A stretch of DNA of 64,000 nucleotides from Pseudomonadota bacterium (GTDB lineage: Bacteria; Pseudomonadota; Gammaproteobacteria; Burkholderiales; Rhodocyclaceae). Positions 33,135 to 42,981 of the stretch are shown here, piece after piece (the first letter of the stretch is position 1; each line of letters begins with the position of its first letter). A program made the translations under genes and the position numbers. Below the pieces are notes generated by a model. That model made no database searches. It saw nothing but the letters and a program-made list of their open reading frames with translations, and was not told the origin of the DNA. The stretch covers positions 106,075 through 170,074 of the forward strand of contig JAGTRS010000002.1 of NCBI GenBank assembly GCA_018262195.1. Reading direction: 5' to 3'.

Positions 33135-34393
33135 CCGCATTTACCCTGAATAACGGCGTCCTGCACGCTGAATCCGTTGCCCTGCCCGCCATCGCCGACC
33201 AGTTCGGAACGCCGGCCTATGTCTACTCCCGCGCTGCGCTGGAAGCCTCCCTGCGCGAATTCCATGATGTTCTCGGCAGCCATCCCGCCGGCCAGGGCGC
33301 CTTGGTCTGCTATGCGGTCAAGGCTAATTCCAATTTGGCCATCCTGAATGTCTTCGCCCGCCTCGGCGCTGGCTTCGACATCGTTTCCGGCGGCGAACTG
33401 CAGCGCGTGCTGGCAGCTGGCGCCGATCCGAAGAAAGTCGTTTTCTCCGGCGTAGGCAAGACGGCCGACGAGATGAAGCTGGCGCTGGACGTCGGCATCT
33501 TCTGCTTCAACGTCGAATCTGCACCCGAACTGGAGCGCCTGAACGAAGTTGCCGGTCAGTGCGGCAAGAAGGCGCCGATCAGCCTGCGCGTCAATCCGAA
33601 CGTCGATCCGAAGACGCACCCCTACATCTCCACCGGTCTCAAGGGCGCCAAGTTCGGCGTTGCCTACGACAACGCACTGGCCCTCTACCGCCGTGCCGCT
33701 GCCTTGCCGAATATTGAAGTAACCGGCATCGACTGCCATATCGGCTCGCAACTGCTCGACCCATCACCGTTCGTCGAAGCACTCGACCGCATTCTGGCCC
33801 TGGTCGACCAGATGGCCGCCGAAGGCATCGCCATTCACCACCTCGACCTCGGTGGCGGCCTCGGCATCAAGTACAACGCCGAACAGGTGCAGCCGACCGT
33901 CGCTTCCTACCTCACCCCGCTGCTCGACAAACTGGCCGGTCGCGGACTGCAGGTCGTCCTCGAGCCGGGTCGCCGGCTGGTCGGCAATGCCGGACTGCTG
34001 CTCACCCGCGTCGAATACCTGAAGCAGGGCGAGGCCAAGAATTTCGCCATCATCGATGCCGCCATGAACGACCTGATGCGTCCGGCCCTCTACGAGGCCT
34101 GGCACGACATCCTCCCGGTCGTGCCGCGGGCCGGCACCGCCACCGAGTATGACGTCGTCGGGCCGGTTTGCGAAACTGGTGACTTCCTCGGTCAGGACCG
34201 TCCGCTGGCTGTCGAAGCCGGTGATCTGCTGGCCGTGATGTCCGCCGGCGCCTACGGCATGGCCATGGCCTCGAACTACAATACCCGGCCGCGCGCCGTT
34301 GAAGTAATGGTCGATGGCAAGCAAATTCACGTCATTCGCCAGCGCGAAACCGTCGAACAGCTCTACGCTGGCGAGTCCATCCTCCCCAAGTGA
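33131..34393 (+). CDS. lysA: Diaminopimelate decarboxylase
   Basis: 420 residues. It makes lysine from meso-diaminopimelate with PLP. The PLP Lys is residue 64 in CYAVKANSN; the barrel phosphate-binding HLDLGGGLGIKY, the C-terminal substrate Cys in GPVCETGDFLG and the AYGMAMASNYN motif are present. It is coupled to lptM upstream and hslR downstream by 4-nt overlaps. Confidence 0.97.
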   Translation: MTAFTLNNGVLHAESVALPAIADQFGTPAYVYSRAALEASLREFHDVLGSHPAGQGALVCYAVKANSNLAILNVFARLGAGFDIVSGGELQRVLAAGADPKKVVFSGVGKTADEMKLALDVGIFCFNVESAPELERLNEVAGQCGKKAPISLRVNPNVDPKTHPYISTGLKGAKFGVAYDNALALYRRAAALPNIEVTGIDCHIGSQLLDPSPFVEALDRILALVDQMAAEGIAIHHLDLGGGLGIKYNAEQVQPTVASYLTPLLDKLAGRGLQVVLEPGRRLVGNAGLLLTRVEYLKQGEAKNFAIIDAAMNDLMRPALYEAWHDILPVVPRAGTATEYDVVGPVCETGDFLGQDRPLAVEAGDLLAVMSAGAYGMAMASNYNTRPRAVEVMVDGKQIHVIRQRETVEQLYAGESILPK

Positions 34394-34767
34394 GCGGTTT
34401 GCGCGTCGATAAATGGCTGTGGGCGGCGCGTTTTTTCAAGACGCGCTCCCTGGCCAGCGACGCCCTCAGTGGCGGCAAGGTGAAAGTCAATGGCGCCACC
34501 ATCAAGCCGGCTCGCGACATCAAGGTCGGTGACCGGCTCGACATCGCCAACGGCGAAACACGCTGGGAAGTGACCGTTAAAGCCCTGTCGGACAAACGCG
34601 GCCCGGCGCCGGAAGCCCGCCTGCTCTACGAAGAAACACCGGACAGCATCACGGCCCGTGAAGCCGCAAGGGAAAGCCGGCAGTTCGTGCAAGACCCCGC
34701 AGCCGACATCCATGGCCGACCGACCAAGCGCGACCGCCGCCAGCTCGGCCGTTTCAGCGGCTCATAG
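34390..34767 (+). CDS. hslR: S4-domain RNA-binding heat shock protein Hsp15
   Basis: 125 residues with a GTG start overlapping the lysA stop (GTGA). The N-terminal S4 motif LRVDKWLWAARFFKTRSLA..ALSGGKVKVNG is followed by a basic C-terminus. Hsp15 binds stalled 50S subunits carrying peptidyl-tRNA. Its last 6 nt overlap the convergent AEC transporter gene. Confidence 0.93.
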   Translation: MSGLRVDKWLWAARFFKTRSLASDALSGGKVKVNGATIKPARDIKVGDRLDIANGETRWEVTVKALSDKRGPAPEARLLYEETPDSITAREAARESRQFVQDPAADIHGRPTKRDRRQLGRFSGS

Positions 34768-35649
34768 CACCCAGGCCAGAGCCAGCGGCAGGAAAATCAG
34801 CGCAGCCAGATTGCCGATCAGCACAATCGAGGCAACCCGCTGCGGCTCCTGCTTGTAGCGCTCGGCGAACAGGAAATTAAGCACGGCTGGCGGCAGGGCG
34901 CCGAAGACGAACAGCATCGCTGCATCCCTGCCTTGCAACCCAAGCAACTGAATCACACCGGCAGCGATCAGCATGCCGCCTAGCGGCCGCAGCACGGCAC
35001 TACCGACCGCCACCTTCCATTCGCTGAAATTCACATCCGTCATCCGTACGCCAAGCGAAAAGAGCAGCAGCGGTACCGACACATCACCTAGCATCTTGAT
35101 GGCGATCACCAGCGGGGTCCAGATGGGTATTTTGACCAGCGCTACGGTCAAACCGGCAATCGCGGCGAAAACCACAGGGACGCGCCATAGCGTCAGCAGC
35201 CGTGTCGTCGGGTCGAGCAGGCGGGCTCCGAAAGAAAAATGCAGCGTGTTCTCAACCATGAACAGGATGACCGCTGCCGGCAAGGCACTTTCGCCCCAAG
35301 CTAGGACGGCAAGCGGCAGGCCGATGTTGCCGGAGTTATTGAACAACATGGGCGGGACCAGCGTTTTCGGCTGGATGCCAGCCAAACGCGCAATCGGCCA
35401 GGCCAGCAGGCCACAGGCGGCAAGGACCAGAAAGCCGCCCAGCGCCAGCGGGGCGTAGGCGGCCAGGTCGAAGGACTTGCCGGCCATTGCGGCAAAGACC
35501 AACGCCGGGACGAAGACGTCCATGTTCAGCCGATTGGCGACGGCCATTTCAGGCTTGTGCTTGCGTCCATAGAAATAGCCGGCCGCCACGATCCCGAAAA
35601 TGGGGAACAGGATGGCCAACAGGCGGAAACTCAGGCTTTGGTCTTCCAA
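34762..35649 (-). CDS. AEC-family (auxin efflux carrier-like) permease
   Basis: 295 residues, about ten membrane helices. The conserved halves with NNSGNIGLPLAVLAWGE (about 105-121) and the C-terminal LPPAVLNFLFAERY (about 250-263) mark the AEC family. Members export or import small organic acids such as malate or malonate; the substrate here is unknown. It is monocistronic and tail-to-tail with hslR. The 104-nt gap to hslU shows only a weak aggg/ccct hairpin. Confidence 0.9.
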   Translation of the reverse strand: MEDQSLSFRLLAILFPIFGIVAAGYFYGRKHKPEMAVANRLNMDVFVPALVFAAMAGKSFDLAAYAPLALGGFLVLAACGLLAWPIARLAGIQPKTLVPPMLFNNSGNIGLPLAVLAWGESALPAAVILFMVENTLHFSFGARLLDPTTRLLTLWRVPVVFAAIAGLTVALVKIPIWTPLVIAIKMLGDVSVPLLLFSLGVRMTDVNFSEWKVAVGSAVLRPLGGMLIAAGVIQLLGLQGRDAAMLFVFGALPPAVLNFLFAERYKQEPQRVASIVLIGNLAALIFLPLALAWVL

Positions 35650-35753
35650 TCAGAACCCCGGTGAATGGTCTACAACGTGGCAGACATTGTGCGAGGCTGG
35701 CTGATGCGGGGCAATAAGGGAAAATCCCCTAGCCGTCTCGGCCAGCCCTGCTT

Positions 35754-37094
35754 TTACAGCACGTAACGCGAAAGGTCTTCGTCGGCCGCCAGTTCGCCCA
35801 GCTTGGCATTGACGTAGGCGGCATCGATCAGCACCTTGTCGAGACCGACCTTGCCGGCATCGAAGGATATCTCTTCGAGCAGTTTTTCCATGACCGTATG
35901 CAGACGACGGGCACCGATGTTCTCGGTTTTTTCATTCACCTGGAAGGCAATTTCAGCGAGACGCCGGATACCGTTTTCGACAAATTCCAGCTGCACACCT
36001 TCCGTCTCGAGCAACGCCTGATATTGCCGCGTCAGACAGGCATCCGTCTGGGTCAGGATGCACTCGAAATCGGCCACTGAGAGCGAATCCAGCTCGACCC
36101 GAATCGGGAAGCGGCCTTGCAATTCGGGAATCAGGTCGGACGGCTTGGACAAGTGGAAAGCACCGGAAGCGATAAACAGGATGTGATCGGTCTTGATCAT
36201 CCCGTACTTGGTCGACACCGTCGTCCCTTCAACCAGCGGCAACAAGTCGCGCTGCACGCCCTGCCGCGACACGTCGGCGCCATGCATCTCGGAGCGGCTG
36301 GCAATTTTGTCGAGCTCATCAAGAAAGACGATGCCATTCTGCTCGACGGCCTTGACCGCCTCCAGCTTCACGTCCTCGTCATTGACCAGCTTGGCAGCCT
36401 CTTCATCGGTCAGCAGCTTCAAGGCCTCCTTGATAGGCAGCTTGCGCGACTTCTTCTTGCCGCCACCGACACTCTGGAACATGCCCTGAATCTGTTGGGT
36501 CAGCTCCTCCATGCCCGGCGGCGCGAAGATTTCAGCCTGGACGCTTGGTGCGGCGACTTCGATATCGATTTCCTTGTCGTCCAGCTCGCCTTCGCGCAGT
36601 TTCTTGCGGAATTTCTGGCGAGTCGTATTTTCTGTGACGTTCGCTTCGGAATTTTCGGCAAAGAAGCCCGGACTGCGCGCTGGCGGAAGCAGAGCGTCAA
36701 GGATGCGCTCTTCGGCCGCATCCTCGGCCCGTGCCCGCATCGACTTCATGGCGCGCTCGCGATGCGACTTGATGGCCATCTCGACCAGATCGCGAATGAT
36801 CGTTTCGACGTCACGACCAACATAGCCGACTTCCGTGAACTTGGTCGCTTCTATCTTGATGAACGGGGCATTGGCCAGACGGGCCAGACGGCGGGCGATT
36901 TCGGTCTTGCCGACGCCGGTCGGTCCGATCATCAGAATGTTCTTCGGCGTAATCTCCTGACGCAAGGGCTCGGCCACCTGCGAACGCCGCCAGCGGTTGC
37001 GCAAGGCAATCGCAACGGCCTTTTTGGCGTTTTTCTGACCAACGATGTGCTTGTCGAGTTCGGAAACGATTTCCTGCGGTGTCATCGCGGTCAT
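35754..37094 (-). CDS. hslU: HslU, ATPase subunit of the HslUV protease
   Basis: 446 residues. N-terminal [20 protein letters not shown], Walker [16 protein letters not shown] near residues 56-70, a variable I-domain (about 110-240), Walker [12 protein letters not shown], a sensor arginine region and the C-terminal tail ending DLSRYVL that docks into HslV. It unfolds substrates for HslV. It overlaps hslV by 4 nt. Confidence 0.98.
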   Translation of the reverse strand: MTAMTPQEIVSELDKHIVGQKNAKKAVAIALRNRWRRSQVAEPLRQEITPKNILMIGPTGVGKTEIARRLARLANAPFIKIEATKFTEVGYVGRDVETIIRDLVEMAIKSHRERAMKSMRARAEDAAEERILDALLPPARSPGFFAENSEANVTENTTRQKFRKKLREGELDDKEIDIEVAAPSVQAEIFAPPGMEELTQQIQGMFQSVGGGKKKSRKLPIKEALKLLTDEEAAKLVNDEDVKLEAVKAVEQNGIVFLDELDKIASRSEMHGADVSRQGVQRDLLPLVEGTTVSTKYGMIKTDHILFIASGAFHLSKPSDLIPELQGRFPIRVELDSLSVADFECILTQTDACLTRQYQALLETEGVQLEFVENGIRRLAEIAFQVNEKTENIGARRLHTVMEKLLEEISFDAGKVGLDKVLIDAAYVNAKLGELAADEDLSRYVL

Positions 37095-37627
37095 TCAAGG
37101 GCCTCGATCGTGAAATTACGGTTGGTGTAGATACAGATATCCCCGGCAATTTCCAGCGACTTGGTAACGATTTCGCGCGGCGCCAGCTCGGTATTTTCCA
37201 GCAAGGCGCGCGCTGCGCTCTGGGCGTAGGAACCGCCGGAGCCGATGGCAACGATGCCCTGCTCCGGCTCCAGCACATCGCCGTTACCGGTGATGATCAG
37301 CGACACCTCACGATCAGCCACCGACAGCATCGCCTCCAGGCGGCGCAAGGCGCGATCCGAACGCCAGTCCTTGGCGAGCTCCACGGCCGAGCGCAGCAGG
37401 TTGCCCTGATGCTTCTCAAGCTTGGCCTCGAAACGCTCGAACAGCGTGAAGGCATCGGCCGTGCCGCCGGCGAAACCTGCCAGGATACGGCCCTGATACA
37501 GACGGCGTACCTTCTTCGCCGTCGCCTTGATGACGATATTGCCCAGCGTGACTTGCCCGTCGCCGCCCATGGCAACGACGTTGCCCCGGCGCACCGACAA
37601 GATCGTGGTGCCGTGATATTGCTCCAT
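37091..37627 (-). CDS. hslV: HslV, threonine protease subunit of HslUV
   Basis: 178 residues. A short propeptide MEQYHG precedes the catalytic Thr7 of TTILSVRR; processing after Gly6 is expected. GDGQVTLGN and the [15 protein letters not shown] motif are typical. It forms a double-hexamer peptidase. The start is 13 nt after the stop of the STAS-domain gene, so all three genes may share a message. Confidence 0.97.
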   Translation of the reverse strand: MEQYHGTTILSVRRGNVVAMGGDGQVTLGNIVIKATAKKVRRLYQGRILAGFAGGTADAFTLFERFEAKLEKHQGNLLRSAVELAKDWRSDRALRRLEAMLSVADREVSLIITGNGDVLEPEQGIVAIGSGGSYAQSAARALLENTELAPREIVTKSLEIAGDICIYTNRNFTIEALE

Positions 37628-37640
37628 GATTTTTCCTGAA

Positions 37641-38948
37641 TTAAGACTTGGGGACGACGATGCGTGCCTGTTTGTTGAGTCCGACCACGGCCATTAGTTC
37701 AGCAACGAGGTGATTCGGGCTACGAATGATGATGTCCCGCCCGGCCGCCTTGTAGGGAGCAAGACGGTTGACCAGTTGCCCGGCAGACACGAAATCCAGT
37801 CGGCTGACGCCGGAAAAGTCCAGAATCGGTTGGTCGTGGGCTTCAATGACCTGAACCAGATCCTCAAAACGACAGCCCTTCAGGTCACCGCTCAGATAAT
37901 GGGCATCGTCACCCGATTGCGGCGCCAATGCGGACGTCTTGGCGCCGGGAGCCTGTACCTCCCAGGAGGGCGGCGACAACTCGAAGGTGATCGCGTAATC
38001 GACCGCTCTTTCCTCGAATTTCTCCTGAGTGCCATGCCGCTGCAGCAACTCCAGCAGCAGGCGCCAGGCTGGCTCGTGTTCGGCCTCGCCAGCCACCAGC
38101 CGGTCATTCAAGCGATCAATAAAGGCTTCGGGGCCAAGCAGCGTGACCGCAAGGCGCATCTTGCGAGCCCGGCTCAACAGATCCGCCAGCTGGGCAGCGA
38201 TCTCGTCATCACAGCCGATCAACTTGCCGCAATCAACGATCACTTCTTCCTTTTGGCCTATGAATTTTGCCAGTTCCGTCACTGGCAAGGCGCCTTCGGT
38301 GGTCAATACCCCTTGCAGAAAGACCTTGCGCGGCCCGACAGCACCAGTAGGCTGTTTTGCCACCGACGATTTGGGGCACCAGGTTGGCGGCGAAGTCTCA
38401 CAAGCCTCGGCGTATTCCAGGCCCAGCTTTTCGAAGGCGACCCTGTCGCCGCTGATCTGCAGCAGGTCGAACAATAGCAGCCAGAATCGCTTGCCTTCAG
38501 TACCGTGATAAGAACGGACAAAAGTCTCGAGCAGCGAGCGTGCCCCACCCTCCTGACCGTTGGCATAAAGGACGACGACCTGCTCGACACAGGCTTGCAG
38601 CGGGTCGACGTCATGGTCAACGTCGATCCCCATAACGCTGGAGTCGGTAAAGTCGCGATCAAAATCGTCAAAGCTGAAATCAGCATCCTCCACCGGTGGC
38701 TTGGCGGATGCTGGTTTCGCAGCTACCGATGTAGCCGGGGGTTTGGTCGAAGGAGCGCTGCTAGCCGGAGCCGATGGTTTGCCCGAGGTGAATTCCAGAT
38801 CGGGCAGGGGCTGGGGAAGCGGCTTGGGCGCCTCCTCGGCGGCCGGCTTGGGCAGATCGGCCTCCGGCGGCGGTTCCGCCGCGCGTGGCCGCGCGGCCGG
38901 ACGCTCCGGCATCTTGTTAGGCTGCTTCTTGAAAAACGAAAAGACCAT
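37641..38948 (-). CDS. STAS-domain protein with Pro/Ala-rich N-terminus
   Basis: 435 residues from ATG 38948 with GGAG upstream; an upstream GTG at 38954 is the alternative. A basic hydrophobic start ([10 protein letters not shown]) leads into a long low-complexity Pro/Ala/Lys linker (about 10-95), an acidic stretch, a helical TPR-like region (about 115-210) and a C-terminal STAS-like domain (about 350-433, [20 protein letters not shown]). A central half with [25 protein letters not shown] resembles an earlier segment, [19 protein letters not shown], suggesting an internal duplication. It lies 13 nt before hslV. The function is unknown; a scaffold or signalling role is possible. Confidence 0.8.
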   Translation of the reverse strand: MVFSFFKKQPNKMPERPAARPRAAEPPPEADLPKPAAEEAPKPLPQPLPDLEFTSGKPSAPASSAPSTKPPATSVAAKPASAKPPVEDADFSFDDFDRDFTDSSVMGIDVDHDVDPLQACVEQVVVLYANGQEGGARSLLETFVRSYHGTEGKRFWLLLFDLLQISGDRVAFEKLGLEYAEACETSPPTWCPKSSVAKQPTGAVGPRKVFLQGVLTTEGALPVTELAKFIGQKEEVIVDCGKLIGCDDEIAAQLADLLSRARKMRLAVTLLGPEAFIDRLNDRLVAGEAEHEPAWRLLLELLQRHGTQEKFEERAVDYAITFELSPPSWEVQAPGAKTSALAPQSGDDAHYLSGDLKGCRFEDLVQVIEAHDQPILDFSGVSRLDFVSAGQLVNRLAPYKAAGRDIIIRSPNHLVAELMAVVGLNKQARIVVPKS

Positions 38949-38993
38949 GACCACTCCGCATGCAGAGTGCGAGTTTTAGCACGGCGCCTGCGT

Positions 38994-39758
38994 TCATGCA
39001 ACGACCAGCCCAACGACGACCAGCAGAATTGCCAGCACCGGACCGAATGGCTGATCCAGCCAAAGCGCCAGCGAGAAAGCTCCGACATAGCCAAGAACGC
39101 CAATGATCAAGGCCCAGAGCAATCCGGCACGCCAATTTCCCGCCCGCCGGAAGGCCAGCCACGGCGGAATGAAAATCAGTGTAAAGGCCCCCATCACCCC
39201 CAGGCTCATCGTCGCCAATGCCAGGCACAGGGCCGCCAGGAGATCGAAACCGATTTGGGTCGGCCATGCCTTCAGACCACGGATGCGAAACAGGTCCGGA
39301 TAGGTGTGCGCCAACAGCAGGTGGCGTGACAAAAGTCGCAAAATAGCCGCAGCGACTGGCACGCAGGCTGCAACGAGCCAGAGTTCGCCCATGCTGGCAA
39401 AATACAGCTGGCCGTCAAACAAAGCGTGCCCGAGACGCTCTGCCATCGGCTGATTGGCCGCCAGCAGCACGGCCACCGACCAGCCACCGAGGAGTAGCAA
39501 AGCATAGCTGGCGCCGCCCGCCAGACGCTGGGCAAACAAGCGCTTGCCGACGCCCGCCAGACCAGCCAAGCCGATACCTCCGAGAATGGGTGGCAACCCG
39601 CTCACCAGTGCCAGCAGAGCACCAGCTGCCGCGACGTGCGAATAAGCAAGCGCCGCCAACCACTCGTCACGCAAGCGGAGATAGCAACCGAGCAGCGGCA
39701 GCAAAACGGCCAGGCCAAGTCCGGTCAGGAACGGAACAAGAAAGAGCTCATTCCCCAT
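38994..39758 (-). CDS. Metal ABC transporter permease (ZnuB/MntB type)
   Basis: 254 residues from ATG 39758, 11 nt inside the ATPase gene; the frame is open to 39815, but MGNELFLVPFLTGLGLAV is the natural start. Seven or eight membrane helices belong to the ABC-3 family (PF00950). The protein translocates a divalent metal, most likely zinc or manganese, across the inner membrane. Its partners are the ATPase and binding protein just upstream. Confidence 0.9.
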   Translation of the reverse strand: MGNELFLVPFLTGLGLAVLLPLLGCYLRLRDEWLAALAYSHVAAAGALLALVSGLPPILGGIGLAGLAGVGKRLFAQRLAGGASYALLLLGGWSVAVLLAANQPMAERLGHALFDGQLYFASMGELWLVAACVPVAAAILRLLSRHLLLAHTYPDLFRIRGLKAWPTQIGFDLLAALCLALATMSLGVMGAFTLIFIPPWLAFRRAGNWRAGLLWALIIGVLGYVGAFSLALWLDQPFGPVLAILLVVVGLVVA

Positions 39759-40317
39759 CACGGGCCTCCAGAACCACCACACGGTCGCAGGCTGCTTCAA
39801 CAAAGGCCGCATCATGACTGACCACGATGATGCCCGTTCCGCCTTTGGCGCGCTCGTGCAGATGCGCCGTCAAGTGCCGGACACCGGCAGCATCGAGGTT
39901 GTTGGTCGGTTCGTCGAGCAGGATCAGATCGGCCGGTGCCTGCAGGACAGCCCACAACGCAAGGTAATGCCGCTGCCCGCCGGACAAACGGTCGAGCCGG
40001 GCATCGATGTGCTCGGCCAGCCAGGGCGGCAAGCCTTCCGGGCTGGCGCCGGTCAGCGCCAGCAGTTCGCGGCCGGACAGTGGCAGGCCATCGACCGGTG
40101 GCACATCCTGCGTCTGCAAGGCCAGCCGCAAACCCGCCTGCAACTCGATGCGGCCGGAAAAAACCCGGGCTCGCCCGGCCAAGGCGGCCAGCAGCGTGCT
40201 TTTGCCGACGCCGTTGGAGCCAGTCAGGCCGACAATCTCGCCGGCCGCCAGCGACAGATTGATGGCTTGGGTCGCCGGCTTTTGCCAGCCGGCGACCAGC
40301 GCTTCCGTGCGCAGCAT
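39748..40317 (-). CDS. Metal ABC transporter ATP-binding protein (ZnuC/MntA type)
   Basis: 189 residues, short for the family (~230-250). Walker A GLTGSNGVGKST (about 30-41), signature LSGGQRHYLALW and Walker B LILLDEPTNNLD are intact. It is one base downstream of the binding-protein stop and overlaps the permease start, so the importer is made as a block. Confidence 0.92.
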   Translation of the reverse strand: MLRTEALVAGWQKPATQAINLSLAAGEIVGLTGSNGVGKSTLLAALAGRARVFSGRIELQAGLRLALQTQDVPPVDGLPLSGRELLALTGASPEGLPPWLAEHIDARLDRLSGGQRHYLALWAVLQAPADLILLDEPTNNLDAAGVRHLTAHLHERAKGGTGIIVVSHDAAFVEAACDRVVVLEARDGE

Positions 40318-40318
40318 C

Positions 40319-41215
40319 TCAGTGCATCCCCTTGAGCAAACGCTGGATCGTATCGTCGTACAGGCCGAATAGATCCTTGGCCTCCGACGTCCCGCCCACG
40401 GTATAAGGCAGCAGCACCGCTGGCATACCCGTCTTGCCGGCGATCCACTGACTCGGCCCCTCCTGCTGATAGGCTGCCCGCAGCACCATTTTGGCCGGAG
40501 CGGTTTGCTGGCGACTCAGCAGACCCGTCAAATGGCCGCTGGTTGGCTCTATGCCGGGCTTGGGCTCGAGCGAGCCGACTTCCTTCAAACCCAGCCAATT
40601 ACTGAGATAGACAAAGGATTGGTGATGGACCAGTACCGGAACGCCTTTGAGCGGTGCCGCCTCTTTCTCCCAACGGGCGATGGCCCCCTGCCACTTTCCG
40701 GCGAAAGTCCTGAAAGCCGCCTGATAGCCGGCCGCATTGGCCGCATCCAGTTCGGCCATGCGTGCAGTCAGCGCTTCGCCAACCTTCAGCACATTCCGCG
40801 GATCAAGGTGAATATGCGGATTACCTGCCGCATGGACGTCGCCATGCGAACGATCAAGCGTTGCTGGCACATCAAGTCGATTGACGAAGGAGGCGGCCTC
40901 GAAATATCCGGGCCGACCAGTCTGAATGGCCGAGTTCCCTGAATCACGCAGGACCAGCGGCAACCAGCCAATTTCCAGATCGGCACCGGCGGCGACGACC
41001 AGGTTGGCCTGCCTTGCCTGGGCGAGCAGCGAGGGTTTGGCCTCAATACGATGCGGATCCTGGAAAGCATTGGTGGCTGTGTAAACCCTGACCTTGTCGC
41101 CGCCAATTTCCTTGGCCAGCGCGCCCCATTCCGGAACGGTAGCAAAGACCTTCAGATCAGCTTGGGCGGAAAGGCCCGTCACGGCGAGCAATATGCCAAT
41201 AGCTAAATGTTTCAT
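40319..41215 (-). CDS. Periplasmic metal-binding protein (ZnuA-like, cluster A-I)
   Basis: 298 residues with a signal peptide (about 1-19, cut near AQA). Candidate metal ligands are His in DPHRIEAKPS, HIHLDPRNV and VHHQSF plus an acidic residue in the C-terminal lobe, as in ZnuA/MntC/TroA. The long His-rich loop of many zinc binders is absent. It captures the metal and delivers it to the permease. It lies 8 nt downstream of the outer-membrane protein gene. Confidence 0.92.
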   Translation of the reverse strand: MKHLAIGILLAVTGLSAQADLKVFATVPEWGALAKEIGGDKVRVYTATNAFQDPHRIEAKPSLLAQARQANLVVAAGADLEIGWLPLVLRDSGNSAIQTGRPGYFEAASFVNRLDVPATLDRSHGDVHAAGNPHIHLDPRNVLKVGEALTARMAELDAANAAGYQAAFRTFAGKWQGAIARWEKEAAPLKGVPVLVHHQSFVYLSNWLGLKEVGSLEPKPGIEPTSGHLTGLLSRQQTAPAKMVLRAAYQQEGPSQWIAGKTGMPAVLLPYTVGGTSEAKDLFGLYDDTIQRLLKGMH

Positions 41216-41223
41216 GTGGCCTC

Positions 41224-42624
41224 CTAGAACTTGTGGGCGCCGTGGGCACCCAGGCTCATGATGTACTGCAGGGTCATCTGGTTGTCGGTGATACCGAGCA
41301 TCGACTTGTCCTGGGCAAACTGCAGGCGGACGCGCGAGAACTCGCTCCAGCTATAGTCGACCATGGCCGTTGCCTTCTTCGGCCGATAGTCCGCAACGAC
41401 CAGATTGGCTGCATTGGCACCGAAATCCCGGTGGCCGCTGTCGAGTTGCTCATAGCGTAAACCGGCCCGCCAGTTGGGCGTGAATTGAAAGACGCCCTGC
41501 GCATACCAACCCGACTGACGGGTACGGTAAAGGCTGCTCACCTCACCAGTACAAGCGCCCGGGTTAGCAGAATCGGCGTCATCGCAGAGCAGGTCGCCCT
41601 TCTCGCGACGATTGAAATACTCGGTCTGGAACTTGAAATTCTGGTACTTCGGATTGCCATTCGGTGCCCATTTCCAGACAAAATCGGCCAGCCAGGTCGA
41701 CGAGTCGCCGGTAAATTTGCCCAGCGCTTCGACGCCACCGATGTCCTCGAAATGTCCCTCGCGCTCCTTGGCCTTGGTCTTCAGATAGGACACGCCGGCC
41801 CGCCAGTTGCTGGACACGCCGACATCACCACCGACATGCGCGAAGGCCGCCGCAGCGCCACTGCCGTTTTTGTTGCGATCGGTACCCGGGAAGGTCGCGC
41901 CGCGCCCTGCTTCGGCACCGAACTCGATGAAAGTTTCGGTCGGTGCCAGCCACTTGAACTGGACGCCATCCTGCACATAGCTTGCCTCTTCACCGAACAT
42001 TGCCCGATACATCAGCGGCGCGTCGGCAAAATCCCACATGTGCGGATGCTGTTCGTTCAGGTAACCGATACCCGAGCGGAAACGCCCCCCCTTCAGGCCG
42101 ATGCCATGGCCCAGGCCGAGCGACTGGAACCAGGCCTCTTCGACTTCGGCCGTACCATCGACCATGGCGATGATCGCTTGTCCGCGCCAGTAGGGATCGA
42201 TATTGGCCGCCAGCACCAGTTCGGTATGTTCGACCGAGAACCCTCGCTTGCTGATGCCCGGAATAGCCCCATCGCCATGATCGTGGCCACCCGCCGGGTA
42301 GAAACCGGTGATGCCGCGCTCCGATACATCCTTCATGTTCTTGTACTGCCCCTGCAGGATCAGAGACACCTCGGGGTTGAAGCCGCTTGCCGTCGACGCA
42401 GGCGCTTGGCGCCCCTCCGTCGTGACGACCGGTGCGGCAACAGGCTGCGCACTCGCCTTGGACTCGGCTTGCGCCAGTTTCTTCTCCAGCGAGGCTATAC
42501 GCTGCTCGTAGGTTTTTTTCATGTCGTCGATCTGGGCACGGATGACCGCCAGATCGGCATCGGTTGCGGCCTGTGCGCCGTATGAGGCGGCCAGCAAGGC
42601 CGCCATGGCAAATGATTTTTGCAT
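41224..42624 (-). CDS. Outer-membrane beta-barrel protein linked to metal uptake
   Basis: 466 residues from ATG 42624 with AGGAGA just upstream. A signal peptide (about 1-19, SYGAQA) is followed by a coiled coil (about 24-55, VIRAQIDDMKKTYEQRIASL), a linker and a long antiparallel beta-strand region ending in Phe, typical of outer-membrane barrels. Several His and acidic clusters (HDHGD and HPHM near the barrel entrance, HGAHKF at the end) could bind metal. No TonB box or plug domain is evident, so it is porin-like rather than a classic TonB receptor. Its place directly before the importer genes suggests it brings the metal across the outer membrane; that is inference. Confidence 0.8.
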   Translation of the reverse strand: MQKSFAMAALLAASYGAQAATDADLAVIRAQIDDMKKTYEQRIASLEKKLAQAESKASAQPVAAPVVTTEGRQAPASTASGFNPEVSLILQGQYKNMKDVSERGITGFYPAGGHDHGDGAIPGISKRGFSVEHTELVLAANIDPYWRGQAIIAMVDGTAEVEEAWFQSLGLGHGIGLKGGRFRSGIGYLNEQHPHMWDFADAPLMYRAMFGEEASYVQDGVQFKWLAPTETFIEFGAEAGRGATFPGTDRNKNGSGAAAAFAHVGGDVGVSSNWRAGVSYLKTKAKEREGHFEDIGGVEALGKFTGDSSTWLADFVWKWAPNGNPKYQNFKFQTEYFNRREKGDLLCDDADSANPGACTGEVSSLYRTRQSGWYAQGVFQFTPNWRAGLRYEQLDSGHRDFGANAANLVVADYRPKKATAMVDYSWSEFSRVRLQFAQDKSMLGITDNQMTLQYIMSLGAHGAHKF

Positions 42625-42633
42625 GGAATTCTC

Positions 42634-42703
42634 CTGAAAATGCGTTGAAATCGACCATAGGCAGAAATGCCGTGGTCGACCGTCAAAAACGGGCAATTTT
42701 CAG
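42634..42703 (-). promoter_or_regulatory. Long hairpin before the outer-membrane protein gene
   Basis: Nested complementary arms fill the gap: ctgaaaat (42634-42641) with attttcag (42696-42703), ttga with tcaa, tcgacca (42651-42657) with tggtcga (42673-42679), and ggca with tgcc around a 4-nt loop. In the minus-strand RNA the base of the stem touches the AGGAGA site of the barrel-protein gene, so it could limit its translation. Confidence 0.5.
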
Positions 42704-42981
42704 AAGAGTGGCGGGCCGCGCTGCGTCGCCGCAGGTGCCGGGAAAGCACTGCGGCCATGGGCCGACAAGGAGTCCGGAACCAACTGGACGGCCAGCATCG
42801 GCGGCAGAACCGCCAGCGATGGCAGCGCGGCGCCAAGATCATGCGCTGCCAGGCAAAGCTGGCAAGCATGAGTCGGCAAGCCGTTCTCGTTGCCCGCCGC
42901 ATGCTCGATCGCATGCGCCCCCGTCGCCAGTTGGGCGAAGAAGAGAACGGCGACGAGAAGGAGGCGACGCAGATGAAGCAT
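42700..42981 (-). CDS. Small secreted Cys/His protein next to the metal importer
   Basis: 93 residues. A signal peptide (about 1-24, cut after GAHA) is followed by a short mature part with HAAGNENGLPTHACQLCLAAHDLG, which contains a CxxC pair and three His, and a Pro-rich tail. It resembles the DUF2946-type small exported proteins seen beside copper or zinc uptake genes, but I cannot assign it firmly. It is first of the run barrel protein, binding protein, ATPase, permease, and may shuttle or sense the metal. Confidence 0.7.
   Translation of the reverse strand: MLHLRRLLLVAVLFFAQLATGAHAIEHAAGNENGLPTHACQLCLAAHDLGAALPSLAVLPPMLAVQLVPDSLSAHGRSAFPAPAATQRGPPLF

Noticed and set aside
35650..35753. 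Terminator between hslU and the AEC gene
   Set aside because: Only a 4-bp aggg/ccct stem is present, too weak to call.
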